Of a DNA stretch of 64,000 nucleotides, positions 8,809-17,614 are shown piece after piece (the stretch's first letter is position 1; the number at the start of each line of letters is the position of its first letter). Position numbers and translations under genes: made by a program. Below the pieces are notes generated by a model. The model searched no databases, was not told the DNA's origin, and was given only the letters and a program-made list of their open reading frames with translations. Where the stretch lies: positions 78,926 through 142,925 of the forward strand of contig CANQET010000003.1 in the NCBI GenBank assembly GCA_947595585.1. The letters run 5' to 3'. Source of the stretch: an uncultured Clostridia bacterium. Lineage in GTDB: Bacteria > Bacillota > Clostridia > Christensenellales > Borkfalkiaceae.

Positions 8809-8925
8809 AACTGCAAAGTTGCAAGTAAGACAAGGAATGCGAGGCTTTTCGCAGGGAGCGTACTTTTGTGTACGTGACCAAGAAAAACGTAGCATGACGC
8901 AGTATTACGTAGCAAATTTGCAGTT
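8809..8925. repeat. 117-nt covarying inverted-repeat element, copy 1
   Basis: The whole element folds on itself. Outer arms AACTGCAAA (8809-8817) and TTTGCAGTT (8917-8925) pair, then TTGC/GCAA, GTAA/TTAC, ATGC/GCAT, TTTTC/GAAAA, GG/CC and CGTAC/GTACG around a central TTTTGT loop. Short internal loops separate the helices. A same-length copy lies at 60490-60606, with nine base pairs changed in a compensating way and the internal loops nearly unchanged. It does not encode a protein. It lies beyond the terminator of clpX. Confidence 0.85.
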
Positions 8926-8944
8926 AGCTTTTACGTAGTCCAAA

Positions 8945-8977
8945 CAAAAAAACCGCACCCCATGTGCGGTTTTTTTG
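8945..8977 (-). terminator. Intrinsic terminator of the tig-clpP-clpX operon
   Basis: Stem AACCGCAC/GTGCGGTT with an A-run on one side and T7 on the other, immediately past the clpX stop codon. By symmetry it could act in both directions. Confidence 0.9.
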
Positions 8978-8979
8978 TA

Positions 8980-10212
8980 TTACGCTGTCTTCTTATAGAC
9001 AAGTTTCGGCTTTGCCCCCGAGGCCACACAATCGCGTGTGATGATCACTTCCTCCACGTTGTTCTCCGAAGGCAGATCGTACATGACGTCGGTCATCAGC
9101 CCTTCGATGATCGTGCGCAGCCCGCGCGCGCCCGTCTTCAAACGGATCGCCGTGCCCGCGATCTCGCGCACCGCCTCGTCTTCCACGGTCAGCTTCACGC
9201 CGTCCATGCCAACGAGCTTCTGGTATTGCTTGATGATCGCATTCTTGGGCTTGGTGAGGATATTCACGAGGGCGGCTTCGTCGAGGGCCTGAAGGCTCAC
9301 GACAATGGGGATCCTCCCCACGAATTCGGGGATGAGCCCGAACTTGGTGAGGTCCTGCGGCTTGACGTCTTCGAGGAGGGAATAATCGACCTCGTTCTCG
9401 CCGAGACGGAGCTTGCCGCCGAAGCCGAGGCGGGAATCATCCTTGCGTGCGCCGACGATGCGGTCGAGCCCGACGAACGCCCCGCCGCAAATGAAGAGGA
9501 TGTTCGTCGTATCGATGCGCATGCAGTCCTGCTGCGGGTGTTTTCTTCCCCCCTGCGGAGGAACATTCGCGACCGTGCTCTCGATGATCTTAAGGAGGGC
9601 CTGCTGTACGCCTTCGCCCGAGACGTCGCGCGTGATGGAGACGTTCTCCCCCTTGCGGGCGATCTTATCGATCTCATCGATGTAGATGATTCCTCGCTGT
9701 GCGCGTTCGATGTCGTAATCGGCGTTCTGGATGAGTTTCAAGAGGATATTTTCGACGTCTTCGCCCACATAGCCCGCTTCGGTGAGGGTGGTGGCATCGC
9801 TCGTTGCGAAGGGGACGTTGAGGATCTTTGCAAGGGTACGCGCGAGCAGCGTCTTGCCGCTGCCCGTCGGCCCGAGGAGAAGGATGTTGCTCTTCTCGAT
9901 CTCCACGCCGTCGTCTTCCGCCCCCTTTGCGAGGGCGTTGATGCGCTTATAGTGGTTGTAGACCGCAACGGAAAGCACCCGCTTCGCCTTATCCTGCCCG
10001 ATGATGTACTCATCGAGCTCCTTCTTGATCTCGGCGGGTTTTTTCAGTTCGACCTGCTCGACGTTCTGCACGGGGGTCTTCGCCATCATATCGCGGCAAA
10101 GCTCGACGCATTCGTCGCAGATGGCCACCCCTTCGGGCCCGGAGACGAGTTTCTTCGTCTTGGATTTTTCCTTTCCGCAGAAAGAGCAGTGTTGTTCGTA
10201 TTTTAATGCCAT
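8980..10212 (-). CDS. clpX: ATP-dependent Clp protease ATP-binding subunit ClpX
   Basis: 410 residues, normal for ClpX, the AAA+ unfoldase that feeds substrates to ClpP in the cytoplasm. The N-terminal zinc-binding domain shows four Cys (CSFC at 9-12 and CDEC at about 33-36). A Walker A motif GPTGSGKT and a Walker B motif IIYIDEIDK follow. The sensor and pore region with [13 protein letters not shown] and the C-terminal domain with [10 protein letters not shown] are typical. It follows clpP by 14 nt in the order tig-clpP-clpX and ends at a strong terminator. The start at 10212 has GGAGAA upstream. Confidence 0.97.
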   Translation of the reverse strand: MALKYEQHCSFCGKEKSKTKKLVSGPEGVAICDECVELCRDMMAKTPVQNVEQVELKKPAEIKKELDEYIIGQDKAKRVLSVAVYNHYKRINALAKGAEDDGVEIEKSNILLLGPTGSGKTLLARTLAKILNVPFATSDATTLTEAGYVGEDVENILLKLIQNADYDIERAQRGIIYIDEIDKIARKGENVSITRDVSGEGVQQALLKIIESTVANVPPQGGRKHPQQDCMRIDTTNILFICGGAFVGLDRIVGARKDDSRLGFGGKLRLGENEVDYSLLEDVKPQDLTKFGLIPEFVGRIPIVVSLQALDEAALVNILTKPKNAIIKQYQKLVGMDGVKLTVEDEAVREIAGTAIRLKTGARGLRTIIEGLMTDVMYDLPSENNVEEVIITRDCVASGAKPKLVYKKTA

Positions 10213-10226
10213 TTTGTTCTCCGCGT

Positions 10227-10820
10227 TTATTTCCTGTCGTACACCCCGTCGATGAGCCCATAGGAACGGGCCTCGTCCGCGGTGAGATAGTTATCCCGAT
10301 CGGTATCGCGTGCGATGACTTCGTAGGGCTTGCCCGTGTTTTCGGCAAGGATACGGGTCATCTTATCCTTGATGCGGAGGATGTGCTCCGCCTGAATTTT
10401 GATGTCGCTCGCCTGCCCCTGTGCACCGCCGAGCGGCTGGTGGATCATGATCTCGCTGTTCTTGAGGGCGAAGCGCTTGCCGCGCGTGCCCGCCGCGAGG
10501 AGGAAGGCCCCCATCGATGCCGCCATGCCGATGCAGATCGTCGAGACGTCGCACCGCACGTAGTTCATGGTATCATAGATGGCCATGCCCGCCGTCACGG
10601 AGCCGCCGGGGCTGTTGATGTAGAGGCTGATATCCTTGCCGGGGTCCTTCGCCTCGAGATAGATGAGCTGGGCGACGACGGTGTTGGCCGTGGCGTCGTC
10701 GATCTCACCGCCGAGGAAGATGATCCTGTCTTCGAGGAGACGGGAATAGAGGTCGTAACTGCGTTCGCCGCCCGCCGTCCGTTCGACGACGTAGGGGATG
10801 AGGATGTTCTTTTCGTTCAT
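10227..10820 (-). CDS. clpP: ATP-dependent Clp protease proteolytic subunit ClpP
   Basis: 197 residues, the usual length. The catalytic triad is visible as Ser102 (in MAASMGA), His127 (in IMIHQPLGG) and Asp176 (in DTDRDNYL), with the same spacing as in E. coli ClpP. It forms the barrel peptidase that works with ClpX. The ATG overlaps the tig stop codon as ATGA, so the two are probably translationally coupled. The reading frame continues upstream of the ATG inside tig, but the start is fixed by the conserved N-terminus and the overlap. Confidence 0.97.
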   Translation of the reverse strand: MNEKNILIPYVVERTAGGERSYDLYSRLLEDRIIFLGGEIDDATANTVVAQLIYLEAKDPGKDISLYINSPGGSVTAGMAIYDTMNYVRCDVSTICIGMAASMGAFLLAAGTRGKRFALKNSEIMIHQPLGGAQGQASDIKIQAEHILRIKDKMTRILAENTGKPYEVIARDTDRDNYLTADEARSYGLIDGVYDRK

Positions 10821-12127
10821 GCCTGTGCCTCCTCGGGTTTGACCATTTCGTTGTTGGCTTCGAGATATTCGAAGAGCTTTTTGATCTTGATATCTGCCGT
10901 GATGTAGTCGATCTGGCGGGGGTCCATGCCCTTCTTGTAGGTCTCGGGCTCCTTGCCGACGGAAGCAGCTTGCTCCGCGATACGGGCGGAGATCTCCTCC
11001 TCGGTCGCCTCGATCTTCAGAAGATCCAAGAGGGTCTCGAGCACGCACTGGTTCATGACGGTGCGGCGGGCTTCCTCTTCGAAATTCTTCTTATACTCCT
11101 CGCGGGTGGACCCGACGTAGGCATAATAATCTTCGGGACGTACGCCCTGACGCAGGAAGTTCTGCTCGAATCTTGAAAGGGACTCCTCCTGCTGCATCTC
11201 GATGAGGGCATCGGGAAGTTCGGCCGTCGCCGTCTTCGCGATCTCGGTGAGGATGGAATTCTCGGTCTCGTCGCGGGAACGGTTGGCGGCGCTGTTTTCG
11301 AGCTGGCCGCGGAGATATTCGCGCATCCGGTCCATCGTTTCGAATTTGCAGAGCTTGGCGAATTCGTCGTTCGCTTCGGGAAGCACCCGCTCGGTGATGG
11401 CATGGAGGGTCACCGTGAATACGGCGGCCTTGCCCTTGAGCTCTTCGGATTGATAGTCCTCGGGGAAGGTGACGTTGATATCGCGCACCTCGCCGATCGT
11501 CATGCCCACGACGCCCTCTTCGAAGCCGGGGATGAAGCTGCCCGAGCCGAGCGTGAGGTCGTACCCCGCAGCCGTACCGCCCTCAAAGGCCTTGCCGTCC
11601 ACCTTTCCGACGAAGTCGATCTTCACGGTATCGCCGTTTTGGGCGGGGCGGTCCGTCACCTCGCGGGACTTGGCGTGTTGTGCGCGGTAGCGCTCGATGC
11701 GGGCGTCGACGTCGGCGTCCGTAACAGTATACTCATACTTGGGGATCTTTATACCCGTGTACTTCTCGATCTTGACTTCGGGGAAGATGGGCGTCGTCGC
11801 GACGAGGACGACGTTCTCCTCCGAAAAATCATCGCCGAGGGCGAGCTCGGGCTCGGCGACGGGGCGGAACTTCTCCTTCTCCGCCTCGAGCACGGTGCCG
11901 TAGTTCTCGCGATAGAGCCCGTTCAGAGCATCTTCGAAGAATACGCCCTTGCCGTAGAACGATTCGATCATGTAGCGCGGCGCCTTGCCCTTGCGGAACC
12001 CGTTGACGGCATAGCGGCCGCGGGTCTCGAGATATGCCTTGGTGAGCGCGGCGTTCCACTCTTCGGCGGTGAACCGCATGGTGATCTTTACCGTGCTTTT
12101 TTCTGCGGGTGCGACTTCGTACTTCAT
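10817..12127 (-). CDS. tig: Trigger factor (ribosome-associated chaperone and prolyl isomerase)
   Basis: 436 residues, normal for trigger factor. The ribosome-binding signature region reads [10 protein letters not shown] near 42-51. The FKBP-type PPIase domain starts near [19 protein letters not shown] and contains a [13 protein letters not shown] stretch. A helical C-terminal chaperone domain follows. It binds nascent chains at the ribosome exit. It is the first gene of tig-clpP-clpX, placed divergently from rqcH. The start at 12127 is preceded by AGGAG 7 nt upstream. Confidence 0.96.
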   Translation of the reverse strand: MKYEVAPAEKSTVKITMRFTAEEWNAALTKAYLETRGRYAVNGFRKGKAPRYMIESFYGKGVFFEDALNGLYRENYGTVLEAEKEKFRPVAEPELALGDDFSEENVVLVATTPIFPEVKIEKYTGIKIPKYEYTVTDADVDARIERYRAQHAKSREVTDRPAQNGDTVKIDFVGKVDGKAFEGGTAAGYDLTLGSGSFIPGFEEGVVGMTIGEVRDINVTFPEDYQSEELKGKAAVFTVTLHAITERVLPEANDEFAKLCKFETMDRMREYLRGQLENSAANRSRDETENSILTEIAKTATAELPDALIEMQQEESLSRFEQNFLRQGVRPEDYYAYVGSTREEYKKNFEEEARRTVMNQCVLETLLDLLKIEATEEEISARIAEQAASVGKEPETYKKGMDPRQIDYITADIKIKKLFEYLEANNEMVKPEEAQA

Positions 12128-12203
12128 ATTTCACTCCTGAATGTTATATAAATTTCGTACGTTATATTTTACCACAAGCCGCCCGAAAAGAAAAGCGATT
12201 TCG

Positions 12204-12232
12204 TTTACTTTTTTCGTCTTTTCGTGTATAAT
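12204..12232 (+). promoter_or_regulatory. Promoter of rqcH
   Basis: TTTACT (12204-12209), a 17-bp spacer and TATAAT (12227-12232), 42 bp upstream of the rqcH start at 12275. It lies in the divergent tig-rqcH gap. Confidence 0.7.
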
Positions 12233-12274
12233 GGGGAAAAAGCAGGCAAACTGCACCGCAAAAAAGGGATATCT

Positions 12275-13927
12275 ATGCCTCAAGACGCCTTTACCCTCCG
12301 CCTCGTCGCGAAAGAGCTCGACAAAGCGCTCGCGGGCGGGCACATCAACAAGATCATCCAGCCTTCGCCCGATGAGATCGATCTTCTCATCTTCACCGCA
12401 GCGCGGAAGACGCGCCTTCTCGTGCTCTCGACGAACGCCTCCGAGTGCGGGGCGTATTTCGAAGACCGTGCACAGGATGCCCCGTCCGTCTGCCCCAACT
12501 TCTGCATGCTGCTCCGCAAATATATCCAAGGCGCCGAAATTTTATCCGTGGCGCTCGTGGGCTTCGAACGCATCCTCGCCTTCCGCCTCCGCGAAAAGAC
12601 GGAATTTACGGATACCGTCCGCCTGCTTCTCCTCGAAGTCATGGGCAAATATTCCAACCTCATGCTCACCGAAGGAGAGGGTCTCGGGACCATCCTCGGA
12701 GCGCTCAAGACGACTTCGATCGACGGCAACACCCGCCGCGTCATCTTCCCCGGGGTGCGCTATGTGCTCCCCGCCCCGCAGGCCGAAAAAGTCTCCCTCG
12801 CAGAAGCGGACAGGGCGGTGCTGCGCGGCGTGCTCTCCTCCGCCTCGGGCGACCTCGGGCATTTCCTCTTTACCCGCGTCGCGGGGCTTGCCCCCTCGAC
12901 GGCCGAACAGATCGCGGAAAGTTTCTCGGGCAGCGACCTCGAAGCCCACGTCCGCGGCTATGTATTTTCCGACGACATCTCCCCCTGTGTGCTCGAAAAA
13001 GGGGGGGTACCTATCGATTTCTTTGCGCGTTTCGTGGCGGGTGCACGGCCCTTTTCCACCCTCTCCGAGGCGCAATCTTATTGCTACGGCAAGAAGCGGG
13101 CAAGGCGGGGCTTTGAAGGGAAACGCGGAAAATATACTTCCGCCGTCGCCGCCGCCCTGAAGAAACAGGAAAAGCGGCTCGCGCAGATCCTCGAAAAGCA
13201 GAAGGAGTGCGAAAACTGCGAACTTCTGCGCAAAAAGGGAGAGATCCTCACCGCCAACCTCTATCTGCTCAAAAAGGGCATGGAGGGGTGTACCCTCCCC
13301 GATTATTACGAGGGCGGGGAGCTGCGGATCGCGCTCGATCCCATGCACACCCCCGCCGAAAACGCACAAAGTTACTTCAAACGCTACCGAAAACAGCGGC
13401 GTACCCTCGAAATGCTCGCCCCGCAGGAGGCCGAAACGCGCGAGGGGCTCGAATATCTGCGTACGCTCGCCGCGGCCGCGGAGAAGGCCGAGACGGAGGA
13501 GGACCTTCTCTCCCTCGGCGAAGAACTCGCGCTCGCGGGGCTCATCCGGAGCGAACCCCAAAAACGGGGGAAGACCCGCCCCGAGATCCCCTACCGCACC
13601 TTCGAATACGGCGGATTTTGCATCCTTGCAGGGCGGAACAACCTGCAGAACGACCGCCTCGTGCGCGCTTCCTCCCCCGAGGACCTCTGGCTGCACGCAC
13701 AGCGCTATCACTCCTGCCACGTCGTCGTAAAGAGCGGCGGAAAGCCCGTCCCGCAGGACGTGCTGCAATACGCCGCCGACCTCTGCGCCCGCTATTCGGA
13801 CGCCCACGGCGAGCGCATCCCCGTCGACTGCACGAAGATCAAAAACGTGAAGAAGCCGAAGGGCAGCAAGGCGGGCTTCGTCACCTACACCGATTTTATC
13901 ACCCTTGCGGGCAGACAGGAGCCGTAA
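12275..13927 (+). CDS. rqcH: RqcH-type NFACT protein (Rqc2 homologue; fibronectin-binding A family)
   Basis: 550 residues. The N-terminus QDAFTLRLVAKELDKALAGG and the motif GGHINKIIQPSPDEIDLLIF mark the NFACT-N domain. A coiled-coil middle with Lys/Glu-rich helices (about 290-400) follows. The C-terminal NFACT-R (DUF814) domain has DLWLHAQRYHSCHVVVKS and the basic NVKKPKGSKAGFVTY segment. In Firmicutes, RqcH binds stalled 50S subunits carrying peptidyl-tRNA and adds C-terminal alanine tails that are recognised by proteases such as ClpXP, which is encoded divergently next door. I chose ATG 12275 with GGGAT upstream; an earlier in-frame codon at 12224 overlaps the -10 box. Confidence 0.92.
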   Translation: MPQDAFTLRLVAKELDKALAGGHINKIIQPSPDEIDLLIFTAARKTRLLVLSTNASECGAYFEDRAQDAPSVCPNFCMLLRKYIQGAEILSVALVGFERILAFRLREKTEFTDTVRLLLLEVMGKYSNLMLTEGEGLGTILGALKTTSIDGNTRRVIFPGVRYVLPAPQAEKVSLAEADRAVLRGVLSSASGDLGHFLFTRVAGLAPSTAEQIAESFSGSDLEAHVRGYVFSDDISPCVLEKGGVPIDFFARFVAGARPFSTLSEAQSYCYGKKRARRGFEGKRGKYTSAVAAALKKQEKRLAQILEKQKECENCELLRKKGEILTANLYLLKKGMEGCTLPDYYEGGELRIALDPMHTPAENAQSYFKRYRKQRRTLEMLAPQEAETREGLEYLRTLAAAAEKAETEEDLLSLGEELALAGLIRSEPQKRGKTRPEIPYRTFEYGGFCILAGRNNLQNDRLVRASSPEDLWLHAQRYHSCHVVVKSGGKPVPQDVLQYAADLCARYSDAHGERIPVDCTKIKNVKKPKGSKAGFVTYTDFITLAGRQEP

Positions 13928-13966
13928 AAAGGGGCAAAATACACACATGGGGTAAGAAAATCATGC

Positions 13967-13996
13967 AAAACGGCAGAACAAACTGCCGTTTTTTGC
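13967..13996 (+). terminator. Bidirectional terminator between rqcH and cysK
   Basis: Stem AAAACGGCAG/CTGCCGTTTT with an AACAAA loop and T6 on the plus strand. It lies between the convergent rqcH and cysK genes and touches the cysK stop codon. Confidence 0.85.
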
Positions 13997-14925
13997 TACG
14001 GAAAAATATCACTTTCCACGCTGCGATAGAGCGGATCCGAGCGGTAGAGCGCCCCGCCGTCGGCAAAAAGAACGACCACATCCCCCCTCGTTTGCTCCCT
14101 GCGGGCGATCTCCCCCGCGGCGAAGAGGGCGGCGCCCGAGGAGAGCCCCGCCGCGATCCCCTCCTCTTTCAAGCACTTCAGGGCGAAGACCGCCTGCTCC
14201 TCCCGCACGGGGAAGACTTCATCGCACAGAGTAGGATCGTAGAGCGCAGGCACGAACCCCGCCCCGATGCCCTGCAATCCGTGCGGCCCCGCGCATCCGC
14301 CCGAGAGCACGGGGGAAGATGCGGGTTCCACGGCGACGAGCTTCACCTCCTTGTTCCTTGTTTTGAGGTACCGCCCCGCCCCCATGAGCGTTCCGCCCGT
14401 CCCCACCCCCGCGACGAAGACGCCGGCCTTCCCCTTCGTATCCCGCCAGATCTCGGGGCCTGTGGTATGAAAATGCGCCGCGGCGTTCGCAGGGTTTTCG
14501 AACTGCCCCAAAAGTACGCTTCCCGCGATCTCTTTTTGCATGGCCTCGGCCTGTAAGACCGCCCCACGCATGCCGTGCTTCCCCTCCGTGAGGACGAGCT
14601 CCCCTTTCAGTTCCGCGATACGCCGCCTGCGCTCGAGGCTCATGGTCTCGGGCATCACGATGACGGGCCGCAGCCCGAGCCTTCTTCCGTAGGCCGCAAG
14701 CGCGATGCCCGTGTTGCCCGATGTGGCCTCGATGACCGCCGCCCCCGCCCGTATCCCCCGCCGCAGGCACGCTTCGAGCATGGCAAGCGCCGCCCGATCC
14801 TTCACGCTGCCCGCGGGATTGCAAAATTCGAGCTTGGCAAAGATACGGGCACGGGCCCCCACCGCTCTTTCGTAAGTTTTGAGCTCGACGAGCGGGGTAT
14901 TCCCCACGCCGAAAGAAGTTTCCAT
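13996..14925 (-). CDS. cysK: Cysteine synthase (O-acetylserine sulfhydrylase family, PLP-dependent)
   Basis: 309 residues. It makes cysteine from O-acetylserine and sulfide. The PLP lysine is Lys42 in NPAGSVKDRAA. The substrate and phosphate loops are TSGNTGI (68-74) and GVGTGGTLMG. The C-terminal GLSSGAALFAA region is also typical. The start at 14925 is preceded by AAGGAGGCGCG. A hairpin plus T-run ends only a few bases before this ribosome-binding site, so the gene either depends on read-through from the upstream Cys-rich gene or has a promoter I cannot see. A related cystathionine beta-synthase-like activity cannot be excluded. Confidence 0.93.
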   Translation of the reverse strand: METSFGVGNTPLVELKTYERAVGARARIFAKLEFCNPAGSVKDRAALAMLEACLRRGIRAGAAVIEATSGNTGIALAAYGRRLGLRPVIVMPETMSLERRRRIAELKGELVLTEGKHGMRGAVLQAEAMQKEIAGSVLLGQFENPANAAAHFHTTGPEIWRDTKGKAGVFVAGVGTGGTLMGAGRYLKTRNKEVKLVAVEPASSPVLSGGCAGPHGLQGIGAGFVPALYDPTLCDEVFPVREEQAVFALKCLKEEGIAAGLSSGAALFAAGEIARREQTRGDVVVLFADGGALYRSDPLYRSVESDIFP

Positions 14926-14941
14926 AGCGCGCCTCCTTACG

Positions 14942-14968
14942 AAAAAACGACCCCATGGGGCCGTTTTT
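14942..14968 (-). terminator. Hairpin terminator/attenuator between the Cys-rich gene and cysK
   Basis: Near-perfect stem AAAAACG(G)CCCCATGGGG(T)CGTTTTTT on the minus strand. The T-run ends at 14942 and the cysK Shine-Dalgarno is at 14936-14932. It can terminate the Cys-rich gene or act as an attenuator for cysK. Confidence 0.8.
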
Positions 14969-14992
14969 CCCGATTCCGTAGAGTGTTCTCGG

Positions 14993-15643
14993 TTACTGTT
15001 TGCTGCAGGAGCGCCCCTGCGGGTAGAGCGGGAGTTCGAAGAAGCCCGTGCAGACTTCCTGCGAATACTCCTGTGCGGGCGGGATGGCGCAATAGCCGTA
15101 GCTCGGAACGAGAAGCTCCACCTGCATGGCGACTTTGAGGATGCACGTGATGCAGGCGCTTAAAGTAAACGCCCCGCTCGTCTGGTCGAAGCTGCCCTCG
15201 GGCGAGACGCACGAAGCGACGCTCGTTACCGTAAACGGCATGACGGACATGGGCGGCACATACATGAGGACGTCTTCATTCAGGACGACCGAACTCGTCG
15301 CAACGCCCTCGACGCCGTTTGCATCGGTGTAGACGATCTCGATGGGCACGGTGACCGTCGCCTGTACGCGGGAACTGCACCCCTCCGCCTGACGTTCGAC
15401 ATTGACGTTGGAGACGGTCGCAGACCCGACCGAACGCGCACTCACGAACGTGAGCGGATATGTAGGCTCTGCGGGGACGAAACTCTGCACGGCGGCCGAA
15501 TAATTCTCGAGACGGGTCTGGATAATGCCCGCATCGAAGATCTTCTCCGCCTGGATGCACACCTTCTCGCACAGCCCGTTCAAGGGGTTGCCCGAGATCG
15601 TCCCGGGGCAGTGATCGGATGAGAAATTTGAAAAGAACGACAT
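14993..15643 (-). CDS. Cys-rich conserved clostridial protein of unknown function (possibly spore-associated)
   Basis: 216 residues, no signal peptide and no clear membrane segment. Ten cysteines are spread over the chain: C12, C25 and C29 in DHCPG ... NGLCEKVCIQAEKIFDAG, one in AEGCSSRVQ, then VASC, SAC, ITC, GYC, EVC and a final RSCSKQ. The middle is beta-rich with Val/Thr strands (SSRVQATVTVPIEIVYT). I do not recognise a named domain. The size, Cys content and a LysM gene immediately upstream suggest a spore-coat or cell-envelope role, but this is inference. The start at 15643 has GGAGGTAACC directly upstream. Confidence 0.75.
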   Translation of the reverse strand: MSFFSNFSSDHCPGTISGNPLNGLCEKVCIQAEKIFDAGIIQTRLENYSAAVQSFVPAEPTYPLTFVSARSVGSATVSNVNVERQAEGCSSRVQATVTVPIEIVYTDANGVEGVATSSVVLNEDVLMYVPPMSVMPFTVTSVASCVSPEGSFDQTSGAFTLSACITCILKVAMQVELLVPSYGYCAIPPAQEYSQEVCTGFFELPLYPQGRSCSKQ

Positions 15644-15715
15644 TGGTTACCTCCGTGAAACAACCGTATCCCGGTTCTACTGAATTGTATGCAAAGGGCC
15701 TTCCCCCGTGTGACG

Positions 15716-16000
15716 CTATAATACGACGCACTGCCCGATATAGAGCGCACCCCACGCGTTTTTTCGGTCATAGGTCGCGGGAGAGCCGCAGAGAAGCCGC
15801 TTGCTCTCCCCGCCCCGCACGGTATAGAGATTTCCCGAGGAGGGCGGGATCTTTACGACCTGCCCCGCCCAAGGCGCCTCGCTCAGCCCGTTTTCCGCGG
15901 CGAGGATACGGGGCGTCGTATGAAATACCGCGGCGATCTCTTCGAGCCTCTGCCCCCGCTTCACGCGGTAATATGTGCCCGTTGCCAATTCGAGTTTCAC
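15716..16000 (-). CDS. Small LysM-domain protein
   Basis: 94 residues. One LysM domain (about 9-53) is visible: YYRVKRGQRLEEIAAVFHTT, then PRILAAENGL and VVKIPP. LysM binds N-acetylglucosamine polymers such as peptidoglycan or spore cortex. A second partial motif (NLYTVRGGESKRLLCG) follows. There is no signal peptide, as in several spore-coat LysM proteins that assemble from the mother cell. The start is GTG at 16000 with GGGGG just upstream; the nearest ATG is out of frame and stops after three codons. It lies upstream of the Cys-rich gene on the same strand (72-bp gap) and is divergent from the SpoVB-like gene. Confidence 0.75.
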   Translation of the reverse strand: MKLELATGTYYRVKRGQRLEEIAAVFHTTPRILAAENGLSEAPWAGQVVKIPPSSGNLYTVRGGESKRLLCGSPATYDRKNAWGALYIGQCVVL

Positions 16001-16045
16001 GCCCCCATTCTATGCGCGGGCGCATAAAGTTGTGCAGGCGCAGAA

Positions 16046-16051
16046 TATAAT
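16046..16051 (+). promoter_or_regulatory. -10 box of the SpoVB-like gene, consistent with a leaderless mRNA
   Basis: A perfect TATAAT lies only 6 bp before the ATG at 16058, and no Shine-Dalgarno is present between them. A transcript from this box would begin at or next to the start codon. The -35 region is weak (CATAAA at 16023-16028). Confidence 0.5.
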
Positions 16052-16057
16052 ACCACC

Positions 16058-17614
16058 ATGAACTTGTACAAGACCGCCGCGATCGTCACGATCTTCGCCG
16101 CCATCGAACACGGGTTGGGCTTTTTGTACCGCATCATCCTCTCGCGGATGCTCGGTCCCGAAGGCCTCGGGATCTACCAACTCGCCCTCTCCGTCTTCTC
16201 CGTCTTCCTCACCGTCTGCGCTTCGGGGCTTCCCATAACCCTCTCCCGCATCATCTCCAAGCACCGTGCCGAAGGTCACCCCGCGCGTGCGCACAGGGCA
16301 ACGGCGGCGGCCGTACTTCTCTCTGCCTCCTTCAGCCTCGCCCTCACCGCGCTCCTCTTTATGCTCCGCGGCGTGTTTTCGGGGATCTTCGCAGACCCAA
16401 GGTGCGCCGATCTCTTCTACATCCTCCTCTTGGGGCTGAGCTGTACTTCGGTCTATGCCGTCCTTCGAGGCAGTTTTTGGGGGAACAAGCGCTTTTTCGC
16501 CTACTCCCTCATCGAGCTCCTCGAAGAGATCGTGATGATCGTCTCGGGCGTGCTCCTGCTCCTCTTCGCGGGCGGGGGCGTGGGCAATGTGAACAAAGCG
16601 GGGGCGGCCGTCGTCATCTCCTACCTCGCCTCCTTCTCGATCGCGCTCTTCTACTTTTTTTGGAAGGGCGGGAAGATGCGTTCGCCGCGGGGGGAGATCA
16701 AGCCCCTCGTCTGCGCCGCACTGCCCGTCACCATGATGCGCACCTGCTCTTCCCTCACGAGCTCGCTCATCTCGGTCGTCTTCCCGATGCGCCTCATCGC
16801 GGCGGGGTACACGCGTGCACGGGCCATGAGCGCCTACGGCATCGTAGGGGGCATGGTGATGCCCGTCCTCACGATCCCCTGCTCCCTCATCGGCTCCATC
16901 GCCCTCGTGCTCGTCCCCGAGCTCTCCGAGAGCTACTACCGCGGCGACAGGGAGAAGCTCTCCGCCCTCGTCAAGAAGGCCATCGACGTCACCCTCCTCA
17001 TCGCGGGACTGCTCGTGCCCTTCTTCATCGCATGCGGGGAGGGGGCGGGGATCTTCCTCTATGCGAATGCCGAGAGCGGCAAGCTCATCGCCCGAAGCGC
17101 CCTCATCCTCTTCCCCTTGAGCGTGACCATGATCTCGACGAGCCTGCTCAACTCCATGAATTGCGAGAAATATACCCTTCTCTTCTTCCTGTTCGGAGCG
17201 GGGGCGATGCTGCTCTGCGTGTGGGTCCTCCCCGCCCGCCTCGGCGCGGGGGCGCTGCTCGTGGGCATGGCGGCCGACCATACGGTGACGGCGGCCTGTT
17301 CCCTTCTGCTCCTCGCGAAGAAGACCAAGCTGCGCTCGGGGAAATACTTCTTGCGCCTTACGCTTGCCGTGTGCATCGCCGCGGCGCTCGGGTTGGGACT
17401 GCAAAGCATATTTTTGCAATTTTTCAACTACATCCCCGCCCTTCTTCTTACGGCGCTCGGCGTAGGCCTTGCGGAAGTTCTCCTCTTTCCGCTGCTGCAT
17501 CTCTTCGATCTCTCCGCCCTTTTTCGGAAGTTTCTCCCCCGCCGCAAGAAACCCCTCCGTCACGGCCTCAGCCGCGACAGCTCCCCTGCGAGGGGAGCCA
17601 AGGGTCGCCCATGA
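16058..17614 (+). CDS. SpoVB/MurJ-like lipid flippase of the polysaccharide-exporter (MOP) superfamily
   Basis: 518 residues with about 12-14 membrane helices throughout. The N-terminus reads KTAAIVTIFAAIEHGLGFLY, then RMLGPEGLGIYQLALSVF and SGLPITLSRIISKH, which are the family landmarks of SpoVB-type MOP flippases. These move lipid-linked cell-wall precursors across the membrane. SpoVB members act in spore cortex synthesis, and the adjacent LysM and Cys-rich genes fit that. About the last 22 codons (KKPLRHGLSRDSSPARGAKG...) are encoded by module B of the intergenic repeat family, so the native C-terminus has been overwritten. No Shine-Dalgarno is visible. Confidence 0.88.
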   Translation: MNLYKTAAIVTIFAAIEHGLGFLYRIILSRMLGPEGLGIYQLALSVFSVFLTVCASGLPITLSRIISKHRAEGHPARAHRATAAAVLLSASFSLALTALLFMLRGVFSGIFADPRCADLFYILLLGLSCTSVYAVLRGSFWGNKRFFAYSLIELLEEIVMIVSGVLLLLFAGGGVGNVNKAGAAVVISYLASFSIALFYFFWKGGKMRSPRGEIKPLVCAALPVTMMRTCSSLTSSLISVVFPMRLIAAGYTRARAMSAYGIVGGMVMPVLTIPCSLIGSIALVLVPELSESYYRGDREKLSALVKKAIDVTLLIAGLLVPFFIACGEGAGIFLYANAESGKLIARSALILFPLSVTMISTSLLNSMNCEKYTLLFFLFGAGAMLLCVWVLPARLGAGALLVGMAADHTVTAACSLLLLAKKTKLRSGKYFLRLTLAVCIAAALGLGLQSIFLQFFNYIPALLLTALGVGLAEVLLFPLLHLFDLSALFRKFLPRRKKPLRHGLSRDSSPARGAKGRP

